Assembly: GCF_013370205.1 (NCBI RefSeq)
Contig: NZ_JABWGV010000002.1
Span: forward strand, 612,749-676,748
DNA length: 64,000 bases
Origin: Qipengyuania atrilutea
GTDB lineage: Bacteria > Pseudomonadota > Alphaproteobacteria > Sphingomonadales > Sphingomonadaceae
Reading direction: 5' to 3'
Shown: positions 52,197 through 61,162 of the stretch, piece after piece
Numbering within the stretch: position 1 is the first letter of the stretch
How the letters are laid out: the number at the start of each line of letters is the position of its first letter
Position numbers and translations under genes: made by a program
The notes under the pieces: model-generated
The model's input: only the letters and a program-made list of their open reading frames with translations
What the model was told of the DNA's origin: nothing
Database searches by the model: none

Positions 52197-53509
52197 CGCT
52201 CGCATTATCGAAGGACACCGTCCGCAAGGCGATCTCCGCGCACTCGGCATTGGGACTGATATGTTGCGCGCTGCTGTACCTGATCTGCGCCACCGGCACG
52301 GCCATCGTGCTTTACGAAGAATGGCAGCGGTTCGAACAGCGCGACGCACCCGAGATGACTGCGATCGCGCCTGCCAGTATCCAGCGCGGGATCGAGAACG
52401 TCATCGCCAGCGAAAGCGGCAAGCCTGCCACCACCCATCTCTACGTCCATTTGCCGACCGATGCTCTGCCACGCACTACGATCACCACCGACACGCAGGC
52501 GGTGCATATCGATGAGCAGGGCCGGATCGCGAGACCGGAAGAGAATGCTTGGGCCGAATTTCTTCTCGCCCTTCACTACCGCCTCAACCTGCCGGCAGTC
52601 GTCGGAATGTCGCTCGTTGGCCTTTTCGGAGCGATGCTTACTGCGCTCACCATCTCGGGCATCGCCGCGCATCCACGCATCTTCCGCGACGCTTTCCGTC
52701 TTCGCGCACGCCGAGGCGACGACGTCGCGACGCTCGATTGGCACAACCGGCTGGCTGTATGGACAATCCCGTTCGCCCTGGCGATTGCGCTCACGGGGAC
52801 GATGATCGGCCTGTTCTATATCTCGGGGTCGAGTCTTGCTGCGAGCGCTTATGGCGGCGACAGCGAAGCTGCTCTTGCTCCGGTTTTCGGCGGCGAACCC
52901 GAAGGCAACGCTTCGCCCGCTCCAATACCCGATGTAGTTCCGGCGCTAGCCTACATGCAGCGCGAATACCCCGAGACCCGCCCCTATTATGTCATCCTGC
53001 ACGATCCGGGCACGGCGGGCCAGCACATGCAGATCGTTGCTGAGCATCCGAGACGCCTCATCTTCGGTGAATACTATGCCTTTTCCGGGCAGGGGGAGTT
53101 TCGCGGTGCGGCAGGTATGGCGGATGGTACCGTCGGCCAGCAACTGGCAGCATCGACGTATAATCTGCACTTCGGAAACTATGGCGGACTGCCAGTCAAG
53201 ATCGCCTACATAGTCTTCGGCCTGGCGATGACCGTCGTGGTCGCAACCGGAACCTTTATCTGGCTCGACAAGCGCGAAAGGGCCGGGAAGCCGTCTCCCT
53301 ACCTGCGTGCGGGCTGGTGGGGCCTTGTCGTAGGTGTACCTGCAGGTATGGCAACGACGCTTCTGGCGCGTTTCGCTATAGGCAATGATGCGCCGTTCGT
53401 TGGAATTTTCTGGACGGTCTGCCTGCTAACGATTGCCTTATGGCTGCTTCGCTCGAGGCAGGCCCGTACGACCATCGTCACGACGACGCACCCTATCCTC
53501 GCAGAATAA
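52193..53509 (+). CDS. PepSY-associated TM helix protein, predicted ferric-siderophore reductase
   Basis: A protein of 438 residues from ATG 52193 ([20 protein letters not shown]). Four conserved helices with PepSY domains between: '[20 protein letters not shown]', '[20 protein letters not shown]', '[20 protein letters not shown]' and '[20 protein letters not shown]'. Histidines in ISAHSAL, LHYRL and DWHNRL are the usual haem-ligand set of this family, which reduces Fe(III) siderophores at the inner membrane. It completes the receptor operon. It converges on and overlaps arsB by 17 bp. Confidence 0.88.
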   Translation: MTLALSKDTVRKAISAHSALGLICCALLYLICATGTAIVLYEEWQRFEQRDAPEMTAIAPASIQRGIENVIASESGKPATTHLYVHLPTDALPRTTITTDTQAVHIDEQGRIARPEENAWAEFLLALHYRLNLPAVVGMSLVGLFGAMLTALTISGIAAHPRIFRDAFRLRARRGDDVATLDWHNRLAVWTIPFALAIALTGTMIGLFYISGSSLAASAYGGDSEAALAPVFGGEPEGNASPAPIPDVVPALAYMQREYPETRPYYVILHDPGTAGQHMQIVAEHPRRLIFGEYYAFSGQGEFRGAAGMADGTVGQQLAASTYNLHFGNYGGLPVKIAYIVFGLAMTVVVATGTFIWLDKRERAGKPSPYLRAGWWGLVVGVPAGMATTLLARFAIGNDAPFVGIFWTVCLLTIALWLLRSRQARTTIVTTTHPILAE

Positions 53510-54863
53510 GGTTCGACAAGGCCGTAATGGGAAGCTCATTCGCGAGCCGAACTTGAAGAAGAGGGGCGCTTGAAGCTAAAGCCAGCGTAAGACGGAAGGC
53601 GAGCGCTGCCAATGTCACCAGCAGGATCGGCGTCGTCAGCGTGATGCCGACGCGGAAATAATAGCCCCAGCCGATCCTCACGCCCTTCTGCCCCAGTACG
53701 TGCAGCCACAGCAGCGTCGCGAGCGAACCGATAGGAGTGATCTTCGGCCCGAGGTCGCAGCCGATGACGTTGGCGTAGATCATCGCATCGCGAACCGGTC
53801 CGGAGGCATCTGTGGCGTCGATCGACAACGCGCCGACGAGGACAGTGGGCATATTGTTCATGCCGGATGAAAGGATGGCAGACAGGATTCCCGTTCCGAA
53901 GGCCGCTCCCCACACGCCGCCCTCGGCCGAGCGTTCGAGAAGTCCGGCGACCGCGTTTGTAAGCCCGGCGTTGCTCAACCCGTAAACCACTAGATACATG
54001 CCAAGAGAGAAGATCACGACCTGCCAGGGCGCCTCGCGGATGACCTGGCCGGCCGGGATGGCCGGGCCGCGCGCAGCGATAATGATAAGGGCAAGAGCGC
54101 CGATCGCGGCAACCGCGCTTATCGGTACGCCGAGTGGATCGAGCACGAAGAATCCGGCCAAGAGCAGGGCCAGCACGATCCAGCCGGCGCGGAAGGTAGC
54201 CTCGTCATGGATCGCGTCCGCAGGAGCGCGCAACTGTGCGACATCGTAGCTGGCCGGAATGTCCTTGCGGAAGAACACCATTAGCGCGACGAGTGTCGCC
54301 GCGATCGCAGCGAGGTCGACCGGAACCATGACCAGCGCGTACTCGCCGAACCCGATGTCGAAGAAATCGGCTGACACGATGTTGACGAGGTTGGAGACGA
54401 CCAGCGGCAAACTGGCGGTATCGGCGATGAAGCCCGCAGCCATGACGAAAGCCAGCGTCGCCTTGCCGTTATAGCCGAGCGCCCGGAGCATCGCGATCAC
54501 GATCGGGGTAAGGATCAGCGCGGCTCCGTCATTGGCGAAAACCGCTGCGACACCTGCTCCGAGCAGGACCACGAGGACGAACAACCAGCGCCCGTCGCCG
54601 CGGCCCCAGCGGGCGACGTGAAGCGCAGTCCATTCGAAGAAACCCGCTCTATCGAGGATCAGGCTGATGAGGATGATTGCGACGAACGCCCCCGTCGCGT
54701 TCCAGATGATGTCCCAGACTAAGGGGATATCTGCCAGGGAGACGACGCCGGTAGCGAGCGCCACCAGCGCGCCGCCCATTGCGCTCCACCCGATGCCGAG
54801 CCCGCGCGGCTGCCAGATTACCAGCGTAATGGTAACCACGAAGATGAGCAATGCGAGGAGCAT
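53493..54863 (-). CDS. arsB: Arsenite efflux pump ArsB
   Basis: A protein of 456 residues with about 12 membrane helices of the ArsB/NhaD superfamily. Seen: '[20 protein letters not shown]', '[20 protein letters not shown]', '[20 protein letters not shown]', '[20 protein letters not shown]', '[14 protein letters not shown]', '[20 protein letters not shown]'. These are the conserved ArsB segments including the NDGA and SLPL turns. The C-terminus runs about 26 residues past the usual end ([20 protein letters not shown]) and overlaps the convergent PepSY gene, perhaps by loss of the ancestral stop. Last gene of arsR-arsC-arsB. Confidence 0.93.
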   Translation of the reverse strand: MLLALLIFVVTITLVIWQPRGLGIGWSAMGGALVALATGVVSLADIPLVWDIIWNATGAFVAIILISLILDRAGFFEWTALHVARWGRGDGRWLFVLVVLLGAGVAAVFANDGAALILTPIVIAMLRALGYNGKATLAFVMAAGFIADTASLPLVVSNLVNIVSADFFDIGFGEYALVMVPVDLAAIAATLVALMVFFRKDIPASYDVAQLRAPADAIHDEATFRAGWIVLALLLAGFFVLDPLGVPISAVAAIGALALIIIAARGPAIPAGQVIREAPWQVVIFSLGMYLVVYGLSNAGLTNAVAGLLERSAEGGVWGAAFGTGILSAILSSGMNNMPTVLVGALSIDATDASGPVRDAMIYANVIGCDLGPKITPIGSLATLLWLHVLGQKGVRIGWGYYFRVGITLTTPILLVTLAALAFRLTLALASSAPLLQVRLANELPITALSNLILRG

Positions 54864-55291
54864 CAGCCGATGCGCTGACCGGCTTTATCGACGACCTGCT
54901 CGCCGTCCTCCTTGGTGAATACACCCTTTTGAGGACCTGTGAGGATGTCGAGCACCGCCTCGGACGGGCGGCACAGACGAACACCGAGCGGCGAAACGAC
55001 GAGCGGGCGATTGATGAGGATCGGGTGCTCCATCATCGCGTCGATCAGCGCTGCATCGCGCAGGCTCTCATCGTCGAGACCCAGTTCTGCATAGGGTGTG
55101 CCCTTTTGACGCAGCAAATCCCTAGGGCTGATCCCCATGTGCGCGGTCAGGCTTTCGAGCATGGAGCGAGACGGCGGTGTCTTGAGGTATTCGATCACGT
55201 GCGGCTCGATCCCCGCGTTGCGGATCATCGCCAGCGTGTTGCGCGACGTCCGGCATTCGGGGTTATGGTAAATGACGACATCGGTGGTCAT
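54863..55291 (-). CDS. arsC: Arsenate reductase ArsC (glutaredoxin-dependent)
   Basis: A protein of 142 residues. The catalytic cysteine is Cys13 in '[20 protein letters not shown]' (HNPxCxTSRN), with the arginines needed for arsenate binding in '[20 protein letters not shown]'. It reduces arsenate to arsenite with glutathione and glutaredoxin. The stop overlaps the arsB start (TGATG), showing coupling. The length is standard. Confidence 0.95.
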   Translation of the reverse strand: MTTDVVIYHNPECRTSRNTLAMIRNAGIEPHVIEYLKTPPSRSMLESLTAHMGISPRDLLRQKGTPYAELGLDDESLRDAALIDAMMEHPILINRPLVVSPLGVRLCRPSEAVLDILTGPQKGVFTKEDGEQVVDKAGQRIG

Positions 55292-55331
55292 TGGCGTATC
55301 CTTCGAAAAGCGCGCAGCGGAATTGCGACGT

Positions 55332-55664
55332 TCAGCAGCAGTCCGAAAGCTCCGCGACGAGCGGCTCGCACAGTTCCGCGCGTCCCTCGCAGCAGTCCTT
55401 CGCCAAGAACAGCATCAGGTCGCGCAGGGCAGTGATGTTAGCGCGCTGGATCATCTGCCGCCCGCGCTTTTCGGGAACGACGAGCCCAGCGGCAACCAGG
55501 ATGGCAAGATGACTGGAGAAGGTGCTTTGGCTGAGGCCCGAAGCGTCGACGAGTTGCCCGGTAGAAAGGCCTTCCGGCTCGTGACGCACGAGAAGCCGGA
55601 AGGCATCCAGGCGGGTCGGATGAGAGAGGGCAGCAAGGGAATCTAGAGCGGCAACAGTCTGCAT
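55332..55664 (-). CDS. arsR: ArsR-family arsenite-responsive repressor
   Basis: A protein of about 110 residues with a winged helix: 'ALDSLAALSHPTRLDAFRLL', 'GLSTGQLVDASGLSQSTFSS', 'HLAILVAAGLVVPEKRG'. Cysteines are absent from the helix-3 CVC position of classical ArsR but clustered at the C-terminus ('DCCEGRAELCEP' and a final CC), a different As(III) site as in the CC-type C-terminal sensors. I choose ATG at complement 55662-55664; an upstream ATG would add 12 residues. It is 40 bp ahead of arsC and probably controls it. Confidence 0.87.
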   Translation of the reverse strand: MQTVAALDSLAALSHPTRLDAFRLLVRHEPEGLSTGQLVDASGLSQSTFSSHLAILVAAGLVVPEKRGRQMIQRANITALRDLMLFLAKDCCEGRAELCEPLVAELSDCC

Positions 55665-55704
55665 CCATCGACTTTTAGCGATGCGCCAGCTCATCGTCAA
55701 ATTC

Positions 55705-55722
55705 CATCGAGATATTCCGATG
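55705..55722. promoter_or_regulatory. Candidate ArsR operator
   Basis: CATCGAGATATTCCGATG (55705-55722) has inverted arms CATCG/CGATG around an A/T-rich centre, placed 41-58 bp upstream of the arsR start. This is the shape of ArsR-family operators (ATnnnnnAT-type dyads). Untested. Confidence 0.45.
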
Positions 55723-55785
55723 AAAGGCGGCTACTTCAGGGCAGCTCTCGACCGAAATGACGGCCGAGACCCCGCAGCAGTTATG

Positions 55786-56037
55786 TTATAGCAGGAGGCC
55801 CAATGCGATATGCAGACCGCCAAGCAGGGCTGCCGCCGCCGTTGCTACGGCAGCCCGGGCATTGAGGATGCGGGCACGATTGAGCGCAGTTACCAGACGG
55901 TTCAGGTCCGCGTGATTGAAATCCTCAAATTTACTGACTCTGCGCTGGGGACGGCCCGCGGCCTGCAGCCAGAACCATGCCGATACCACGGCAGCCACCA
56001 CAATGGCTGCGTCGAGCACGTAAAGCGCTAGTTCCAT
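55786..56037 (-). CDS. Small membrane protein (83 residues)
   Basis: Two hydrophobic helices ('LYVLDAAIVVAAVVSAWFWL' and 'AAVATAAAALLGGLHIALGL') join a charged loop ('QRRVSKFEDFNHADLNRLVT', 'ALNRARILNA'). I do not recognise the family. The segment looks like a small inner-membrane protein with both ends on the same side. It is close to the ars operon on the same strand but points away from the arsR start with its own upstream region; no role assigned. Confidence 0.6.
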   Translation of the reverse strand: MELALYVLDAAIVVAAVVSAWFWLQAAGRPQRRVSKFEDFNHADLNRLVTALNRARILNARAAVATAAAALLGGLHIALGLLL

Positions 56038-56297
56038 TGGCGCGCTTTGACCACAATGGTTCCTGCGTTGCTGTCGTTGCTGAATAATGTCATCGTGAAC
56101 CTCATCAGATCAAATGATCGTGAAAAACCACTTGTTCCGACATCGCGATGCAGAAGCAGATCTCGCCAGAGGGGCCCGGTAACGCGCGGCAAATATGATC
56201 GCACTGAAGGTTTACAAGTGCCGCCGTGTCCAGCAATTCAGCCGCACGACAAGAAACCCCGGATGACCTGCAACAAGCCGCGGTGAACGGAGAACAA

Positions 56298-57119
56298 ATG
56301 AGCTTCGAGATTCCGTCCGCATTCTATACCTCGGATGCGTTTGCTTCGGTTTCCCTCCTGCTGGTTCTGTTCGCGGCGAGGCTGATCGTGGGCCGAGCCT
56401 TGCGGCGACGAAAAGACCTGACCGAACAAGTAGCCCGGCGTTGGACAGCGAACCTCCGCAACTTGCTCCTCCTTGTCGCGGTAATCGGGCTGGTCATGAT
56501 CTGGGCGCCGCAGCTGCGAACCTTCGCCCTGTCGTTGACGGCGGTCGTCGTGGCGCTCGTCGTGGCAACCAAAGAACTGATTCTGTGTCTCTCCGGAGCG
56601 GCACTGCGCACGTTTACGAGAGCCTTTTCTGTAGGGGACGTGGTCGAAGTAGGCGCAACCAAGGGAGAGGTTCTCGATCTCAGCCTGCTTGCGGCCCAGC
56701 TGGAAGAATTCGAAAACTCCGGCGGTTCGATCGTCCCTACCGGCAGGATAGTCACTCTGCCGTAAAGCTTGCTGTTCACCTTTCCCGTCAAAGTCCGCCC
56801 CCATTCGGTTGGCAATTCCGAGCACAAGTTCGAGATGACCTTCGAGCCCGACATCGACCTGTTCGCTATGCGCAGCGAGCTTCAGGAAGCTGCCGAAGAG
56901 GCTTTGGCCGAAACGACGCGGAATAAAGACAAGGTAAGCACTGCGAAGGGGCGTGGACCTCACTGCACCATCAATTTCGGAACCAGCGAGATCGGCAAAT
57001 ATCGCCTGCAAATCACGCTGAACGGAGTTCTGGCCGACCCGCAAAATGCCGAGAACGCCGTCGTTTGCGCGATCGGCTCGCTTCTTCACTCGAAAAGAAG
57101 CATTTCGGACGGCGCGTAG
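56298..57119 (+). pseudogene. MscS-family mechanosensitive channel interrupted by in-frame TAA
   Basis: The ATG at 56298 is preceded by ACGGAG. The first part (156 residues) has helices 'ASVSLLLVLFAARLIVGRAL', 'NLLLLVAVIGLVMIWAPQLR', 'LSLTAVVVALVVATKELILC' (the pore-lining TM3 type) and the beta domain 'RAFSVGDVVEVGATKGEVLD', 'NSGGSIVPTGRIVTLP', then TAA at 56763-56765. The same frame continues as SLLFTFPVKVRPHSVGNSEH to the true C-terminus at 57119. Homologues read 'GRIVTLPNSLLF', so the stop replaces one residue (normally Asn). A channel cut at this point would lack the lower beta domain and vestibule. Confidence 0.75.
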
Positions 57120-57198
57120 CAACGGAGTATTCGCCGGTTGTCATCGCGGCGCCGTCCGTCCGGCGGTGAGCGTATTAGGCAAGCGAAACCGAGTTAGC

Positions 57199-57233
57199 AA
57201 AGGCCAGCGCATGGGTAGATCGCGCTGGCCTTT
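57199..57233. terminator. Hairpin terminator downstream of the MscS remnant
   Basis: AAAGGCCAGCGC (57199-57210) and GCGCTGGCCTTT (57222-57233) form a perfect 12-bp stem with an 11-base loop. The stem ends in TTT, so on the plus strand it can act as a terminator for the MscS gene 80 bp upstream. Read on the other strand it also ends in TTT (symmetric), so it is bidirectional. Confidence 0.7.
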
Positions 57234-57378
57234 ACCGTGATTTGCGCAGGATGCATCGCTGCGCAGCGGCTTCATGAGGCGGGTTCGTAATCCTCGACAG
57301 CCTACCGATCACCACGTTTCAAGACGGGACGGAATGGGAGGATTGCCTGAAGGCGGGATGGTTGAAGGCCAGCGCATG
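57200..57378. repeat. Direct repeat AAGGCCAGCGCATG (two copies, 165 bp apart)
   Basis: AAGGCCAGCGCATG occurs at 57200-57213 and 57365-57378. Each copy is the left arm of a separate hairpin (57199-57233 and 57363-57396). The right arms differ slightly (GCGCTGGCCTTT and CACTGGCCTTC). This suggests a duplicated stem-loop, possibly a mobile terminator-like element or a small RNA. Confidence 0.6.
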
Positions 57379-57532
57379 TCCGTACACTGGCCTTCAGGGG
57401 TCCAAACAGGGGAGCAACCCTGTTGCGGCGATAATAGCCGCGACTAGTAAATTAGTGGTTGATGCTTTCGATCGTCGTGCCTCAAGGCTGGGAAATGGTG
57501 GCCCGGCGAAAAATTTCCGTTAGATCGCTGGC
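57234..57532. other. Intergenic tract with an array of four hairpins upstream of the ZntB-like gene
   Basis: No gene seen. From 57363 stems follow one another: TGAAGGCCAG/CTGGCCTTCA (57363-57396, 10 bp), AACAGGG/CCCTGTT (57405-57424, 7 bp), GCGGC/GCCGC (57425-57441, 5 bp, loop GATAATA) and ACTA/TAGT (57443-57456, 4 bp). The spacing is tight, so the tract could be a structured RNA leader or sRNA. It ends 77 bp before the ZntB-like start codon. Confidence 0.5.
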
Positions 57533-58504
57533 ATGCCCGATGAGCTTATCCCGAATACCATGCGTGCTCTTCTGATGGAGAACGGCGCTTTCCGCGAGAT
57601 CTCTGCGAGCGAGGGCGCTACTTATCGAGGTGACGGCTTCGTCTGGTTGCATACCGAACGGCGTGGAGACAACGGCCGAGCCGATCTGCCATCCTACGTT
57701 CCCGATCTCGCTGCAAATGCGCTGCTTGCCAGCGAAACCCGCCCCCGGTGCGATGAAGTAAATGATGCTGCGCTCATAAATCTCAGGGGCAATGCGCTGG
57801 AAGCCGTGCGAGACAGCGATCAGCTCGTTTCCATCCGGGTTTGGGTGGAGGACAAGCGCGTCACCTCCGTAACCCGCAATCCGTTGACCGCAATGGCTCG
57901 CGTCGAAGCCGCCATGCGGGCAGGGAAACTTTCCGACGGCGGGGATTTCGTCGCCGCGCTCGCGCATGCGATCAGCACCGAGCTCGATCCGGAAGTCGCC
58001 AATCTGGGCGATCAGCTCGACGACTGCGAAGCCGAGATCGAAACGGCCAACATCTATGCCCTTCGCCGCCGCATTGCCGTTTTGCGATCGCAGGCAATCG
58101 CGCTTCGGCGCTTCGTCGCGCCGGACCGTGACGCGCTCGGGTCGATGGCGCAGCTTCCGTTCGCTTGGATCAGCAGCGAGGATCGGTTGCAATTGCGCGA
58201 GGCGGCTGGCCGCTTTGCCCGCATGGCCGAGGAGTTGGAAACCGTTCGCGAACGTGCTGCGCTTCTCCACGAACAATTGACCGACTTGCGGGCCGAGATC
58301 GTCGACAAGCGTTCGCTCGCGATTGCGGTGATTGCCTTCATCTTCCTGCCCCTGACCTTCATCACCGGGCTGCTCGGCATGAATGTCGAGGGCATTCCGT
58401 TCGCCGACCGTCCTTGGGCCTTCTGGGGCGTGACGGGCCTTTGTTTTCTGGTTGCGGTGTCGGTGCTGGGCTGGTTTGGCGTGCGCCGGTGGCTAGACGA
58501 CTAA
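57533..58504 (+). CDS. zntB: CorA/ZntB-family divalent metal transporter
   Basis: A protein of 323 residues with a soluble N-terminal funnel domain and two C-terminal helices. The pore signature is GMN in 'FITGLLGMNVEGIPFADRPW', the outer loop between 'AIAVIAFIFLPLTFI' and 'FWGVTGLCFLVAVSVLGWFG'. N-terminal features: 'GFVWLHTERRGDNGRADLPS', 'VSIRVWVEDKRVTSVTRNPL'. The ZntB branch of CorA (Zn efflux or uptake) fits, but CorA with Mg2+ is not excluded. The start is ATG 57533, and a hairpin array lies just upstream. Confidence 0.85.
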   Translation: MPDELIPNTMRALLMENGAFREISASEGATYRGDGFVWLHTERRGDNGRADLPSYVPDLAANALLASETRPRCDEVNDAALINLRGNALEAVRDSDQLVSIRVWVEDKRVTSVTRNPLTAMARVEAAMRAGKLSDGGDFVAALAHAISTELDPEVANLGDQLDDCEAEIETANIYALRRRIAVLRSQAIALRRFVAPDRDALGSMAQLPFAWISSEDRLQLREAAGRFARMAEELETVRERAALLHEQLTDLRAEIVDKRSLAIAVIAFIFLPLTFITGLLGMNVEGIPFADRPWAFWGVTGLCFLVAVSVLGWFGVRRWLDD

Positions 58505-58834
58505 CTGTAAGACGTGACCGTCGATCGAGCGAATAATCTTCTATCAACCGGAAACTGACTGGACTATAGGAGCGGCGGCGCACGCGGCAATCGGGCCGAA
58601 AGTCCGCTGGAACATCTTCAGGGTGAATAACAAGGCCGTCGGTGCGCAGGCAGCCGAAGCGGTATCGCTTTGATGGAGGCGCAGTCCCCTCCCCATCCAG
58701 TTTCGACCGCCTCGCCTTCCAGGACGGGGTTGCCGCTGCTCGCACTCGGCGCGATCGGGGTCGGCAATCAGCTTAGAATTTGACGGCTACCCCAGTGGAT
58801 CGGCAATTCTCCTTGCAGCAGGACCTACAGCGAA
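58505..58834. other. Intergenic region with a Kup-like remnant
   Basis: No complete gene. The middle contains a 36-codon open frame starting at ATG 58673 and described separately. I see no RNA gene or strong terminator; the left part (58505-58670) is featureless and the right edge (58784-58834) is the leader of rodA. Confidence 0.5.
58673..58783 (+). pseudogene. Remnant resembling the N-terminus of a Kup potassium transporter
   Basis: Encodes MEAQSPPHPVSTASPSRTGL continuing 'PLLALGAIGVGNQLRI' and then TGA. The segment 'LALGAIGV' resembles the start of Kup ('LALGAIGVVFGDIGTSPLY'), but after GVG the frame diverges and stops. The K+ transporter body is absent, so this looks like a deleted gene end. 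The match is short and could be chance. Confidence 0.35.
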
Positions 58835-59944
58835 ATGCGTGACGTCGTCCCGCCGGCCATTGCCGCCCTACCGTGGAAGGTCGTGACCCTGCTTGTCCTT
58901 CTGGCGAGCTTCGGTAGTCTGGTGCTCTACTCATCTGCTGGAGGCAGCTGGACGCCTTGGGCGCTGCCTCACATCGTCCGCTTCTGCCTGTTGCTGGGCG
59001 CAGTACTGCTGATCGTTCGGCGGTTGCCGCTGGCGTTCCTTCGCCGGATCGCCTGGCCCGCCTACATCGCTTCGCTGGCGATGCTCATCCTTGTCGAACT
59101 TATCGGTCAGGTGGGCGGAGGCAGCCAGCGGTGGCTGAATCTGGGCGTGCTGACGATCCAGCCGTCCGAACTGATGAAGATCGCCATCATAATCTCGCTC
59201 GCGCGCTTTTACGAGCAGTTGCCTACCGGCTACGTCAACTCCTGGAGGGGGGTCGTCCCGCCGATCGTGGCGGTCTCGTTGCCAGCAATTCTCGTCTTGA
59301 TCCAGCCTGACCTCGATGCGGCAGTGTTTCTGCTCGGACTGGGCTTCGTCATGATGTTCCTGGCGGGACTACCGCTCGGCATATTCGTGGGGACCGGCGC
59401 TGCAGCACTCGTGGCAGCGCCTATTGCCTATCTCTTTCTGCTCGAACCTTATCAGCAGAAGCGCTTGCTCAGCTTCCTCAATCCGGAAAGCGATCCCCTC
59501 GGTACGGGATACCACGTTATCCAATCGAAGATCGCAATCGGATCGGGCGGCTTCTGGGGGCGCGGTTTCCTCGAAGGATCACAGGCCCGGCTAAGCTACC
59601 TTCCTGAGCACCACACCGACCTCGTTTTCGCGGCCCTTGCTGAGGAGTGGGGCATGATCGGCGGACTTGCCGTTTTAGCCGCCTATTTCTTTCTACTGCG
59701 GTGGGGGTTCCAGGTTGCGGCACGCGCCGGGTCCCGGTTCGGCAAGCTGTCCGCCATGGCGCTGGTCGTGATGCTGTTCCTCTATATCGCGATGAACATG
59801 TTGACTGCGACCGGCCTGACGCCGGTCATGGGTATGCCGCTGCCCCTGATAAGCCATGGGGGCTCGGCCATGCTTACGGTCATGATCGCATTCGGCATAC
59901 TGATGGCGATCGATCGCGAAGGCAAAGGCTCGCGCCTGCGCTGA
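58835..59944 (+). CDS. rodA: RodA/MrdB-type SEDS peptidoglycan polymerase (stand-alone copy)
   Basis: A SEDS membrane protein of 369 residues with about ten helices. Conserved segments: 'VGGGSQRWLNLGVLTIQPSE', 'LIQPDLDAAVFLLGLGFVMM' (usual DLGTA is DLDAA here), 'IGSGGFWGRGFLEGSQARLS', 'YLPEHHTDLVFAALAEEWGM', 'GLTPVMGMPLPLISHGGSAM'. It polymerises glycan strands together with a class B PBP. The HTDLVFAALAEEWGM loop is intact. Unlike the usual mreBCD-mrdA-rodA cluster it stands alone at this locus, so it may be a second copy. Confidence 0.85.
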   Translation: MRDVVPPAIAALPWKVVTLLVLLASFGSLVLYSSAGGSWTPWALPHIVRFCLLLGAVLLIVRRLPLAFLRRIAWPAYIASLAMLILVELIGQVGGGSQRWLNLGVLTIQPSELMKIAIIISLARFYEQLPTGYVNSWRGVVPPIVAVSLPAILVLIQPDLDAAVFLLGLGFVMMFLAGLPLGIFVGTGAAALVAAPIAYLFLLEPYQQKRLLSFLNPESDPLGTGYHVIQSKIAIGSGGFWGRGFLEGSQARLSYLPEHHTDLVFAALAEEWGMIGGLAVLAAYFFLLRWGFQVAARAGSRFGKLSAMALVVMLFLYIAMNMLTATGLTPVMGMPLPLISHGGSAMLTVMIAFGILMAIDREGKGSRLR

Positions 59945-60167
59945 GGCATGGCTTGACTTCGCATGGTGTGTGCCTCTGCGCTCGCAACTCGCTAGGAACT
60001 GAGGATTGTGCAGTAAGTACCGAGTCGGCTCGAAAGTTGGAATGGCGCGGCAGGCAGAAGCAGTGGCTTACGGCGCTGCGTCGGTTGCTGTATCGAAAAG
60101 CGAGCGTCCATCTCTGACCACAATTGGGGCGCGACGCAGTCCGGAGCGAACCACTCTCGCTGCGACA

Positions 60168-61020
60168 TCCCTGCTAAACAGGGAACTTACACGTCATTTC
60201 CCCCTTTTACATTCGCCCCGGCGCTGGCTTTCTGCGTGTAATTCATTGGAACTGCGCTTAGACTTCGGAGGATGGCACGAATAAGCGCAGCGAATTAACA
60301 GGCAGGTATTAGGCCGATATGTGGCGCCGATTAGGTTACGATACAGGATGTCCATATGAGTGACATTAGCTCTTGCTCCAGGGCTACTTGCTTGTCCAAG
60401 CGCTGAATGAAAGCATTCGGCTTGCTCTCTTGTTTTTCAGGCTACAATCCAGCCATTTTAGGCCTCGCAAGCCTTGCGATCAAATCTCGGAAAACTTTTT
60501 TAACCATCTTGGCGGAATAGATCCCCGCGCAACTGTTTGAAATAGCGCTTTTGCCTCAAGCCTTTTCTGGCCGGATCTAGAAGGTGCTTTCACCGTCCTC
60601 ATTCGGCGGACTTTAGAGTGATCACAATGACCGAGATCGGGCGCAAAGCTGCCATATAATTCAGCGAGTGCAGTTTGCTCACCTAGCAGTTGAGACAAAC
60701 GCTGATTTCTCCTGACCCTTTGCTGATTGCAGACGTATGTCTCTCACTGCAGCATCGCGAGATGCGTTGAGCAAAACCGCGCGGAACTGGGCCGAAAATC
60801 ACAGCTATCGGTTGTCCAGTGCTTTATCGTATACACTTGCAGGACTGTTTGGTGCAGCACGCAGTCTGCTGCGAACTGCTCTCTAGGCATATTTTCCCTG
60901 CTTTCAGGGTATTTACAGGGAAATCGAAGTTTCGGAAAAGGATTTCGCCTTTACCAACGGCGCTATTGCTAGGTTTTCTGCGGTCGTGGCGCTCAATTTC
61001 CCTAATAACCAGAACAGGGA
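60168..61020. repeat. Dispersed inverted repeats with the core TTCCCTG/CAGGGAA
   Basis: TCCCTG-CTAAA-CAGGGA at 60168-60184; TTTCCCTG (60893-60900) with CAGGGAAA (60916-60923) and an internal CCCTG-CTTT-CAGGG; TTTCCCT near 60998-61004 with CAGGGAA at 61015-61021; a further CAGGGA near 61057. The cluster recalls the short repeats common upstream of phage-like elements in sphingomonads, but no integrase is next to them. Confidence 0.5.
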
Positions 61021-61162
61021 ATTAAATCGATCCAACAGGCAATTGGTTTGGTGCGAACAGGGATAAAATCGGCTAAATTAACGCCGCTTACAAATCCGGA
61101 CTTCGTTGATCGATTTTGGTTAAATTTATCCCAGATCGGTAGGCTAACGGCTCAGTTAATAC

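Noticed and set aside
56047..56286. 79-residue plus-strand frame before mscS
   Set aside because: Composition changes abruptly, it overlaps the leader of mscS and no homologous family was recognised.
60006..60698. Short open frames in the accessory tract
   Set aside because: No family, no ribosome-binding site and placed across inverted repeats.
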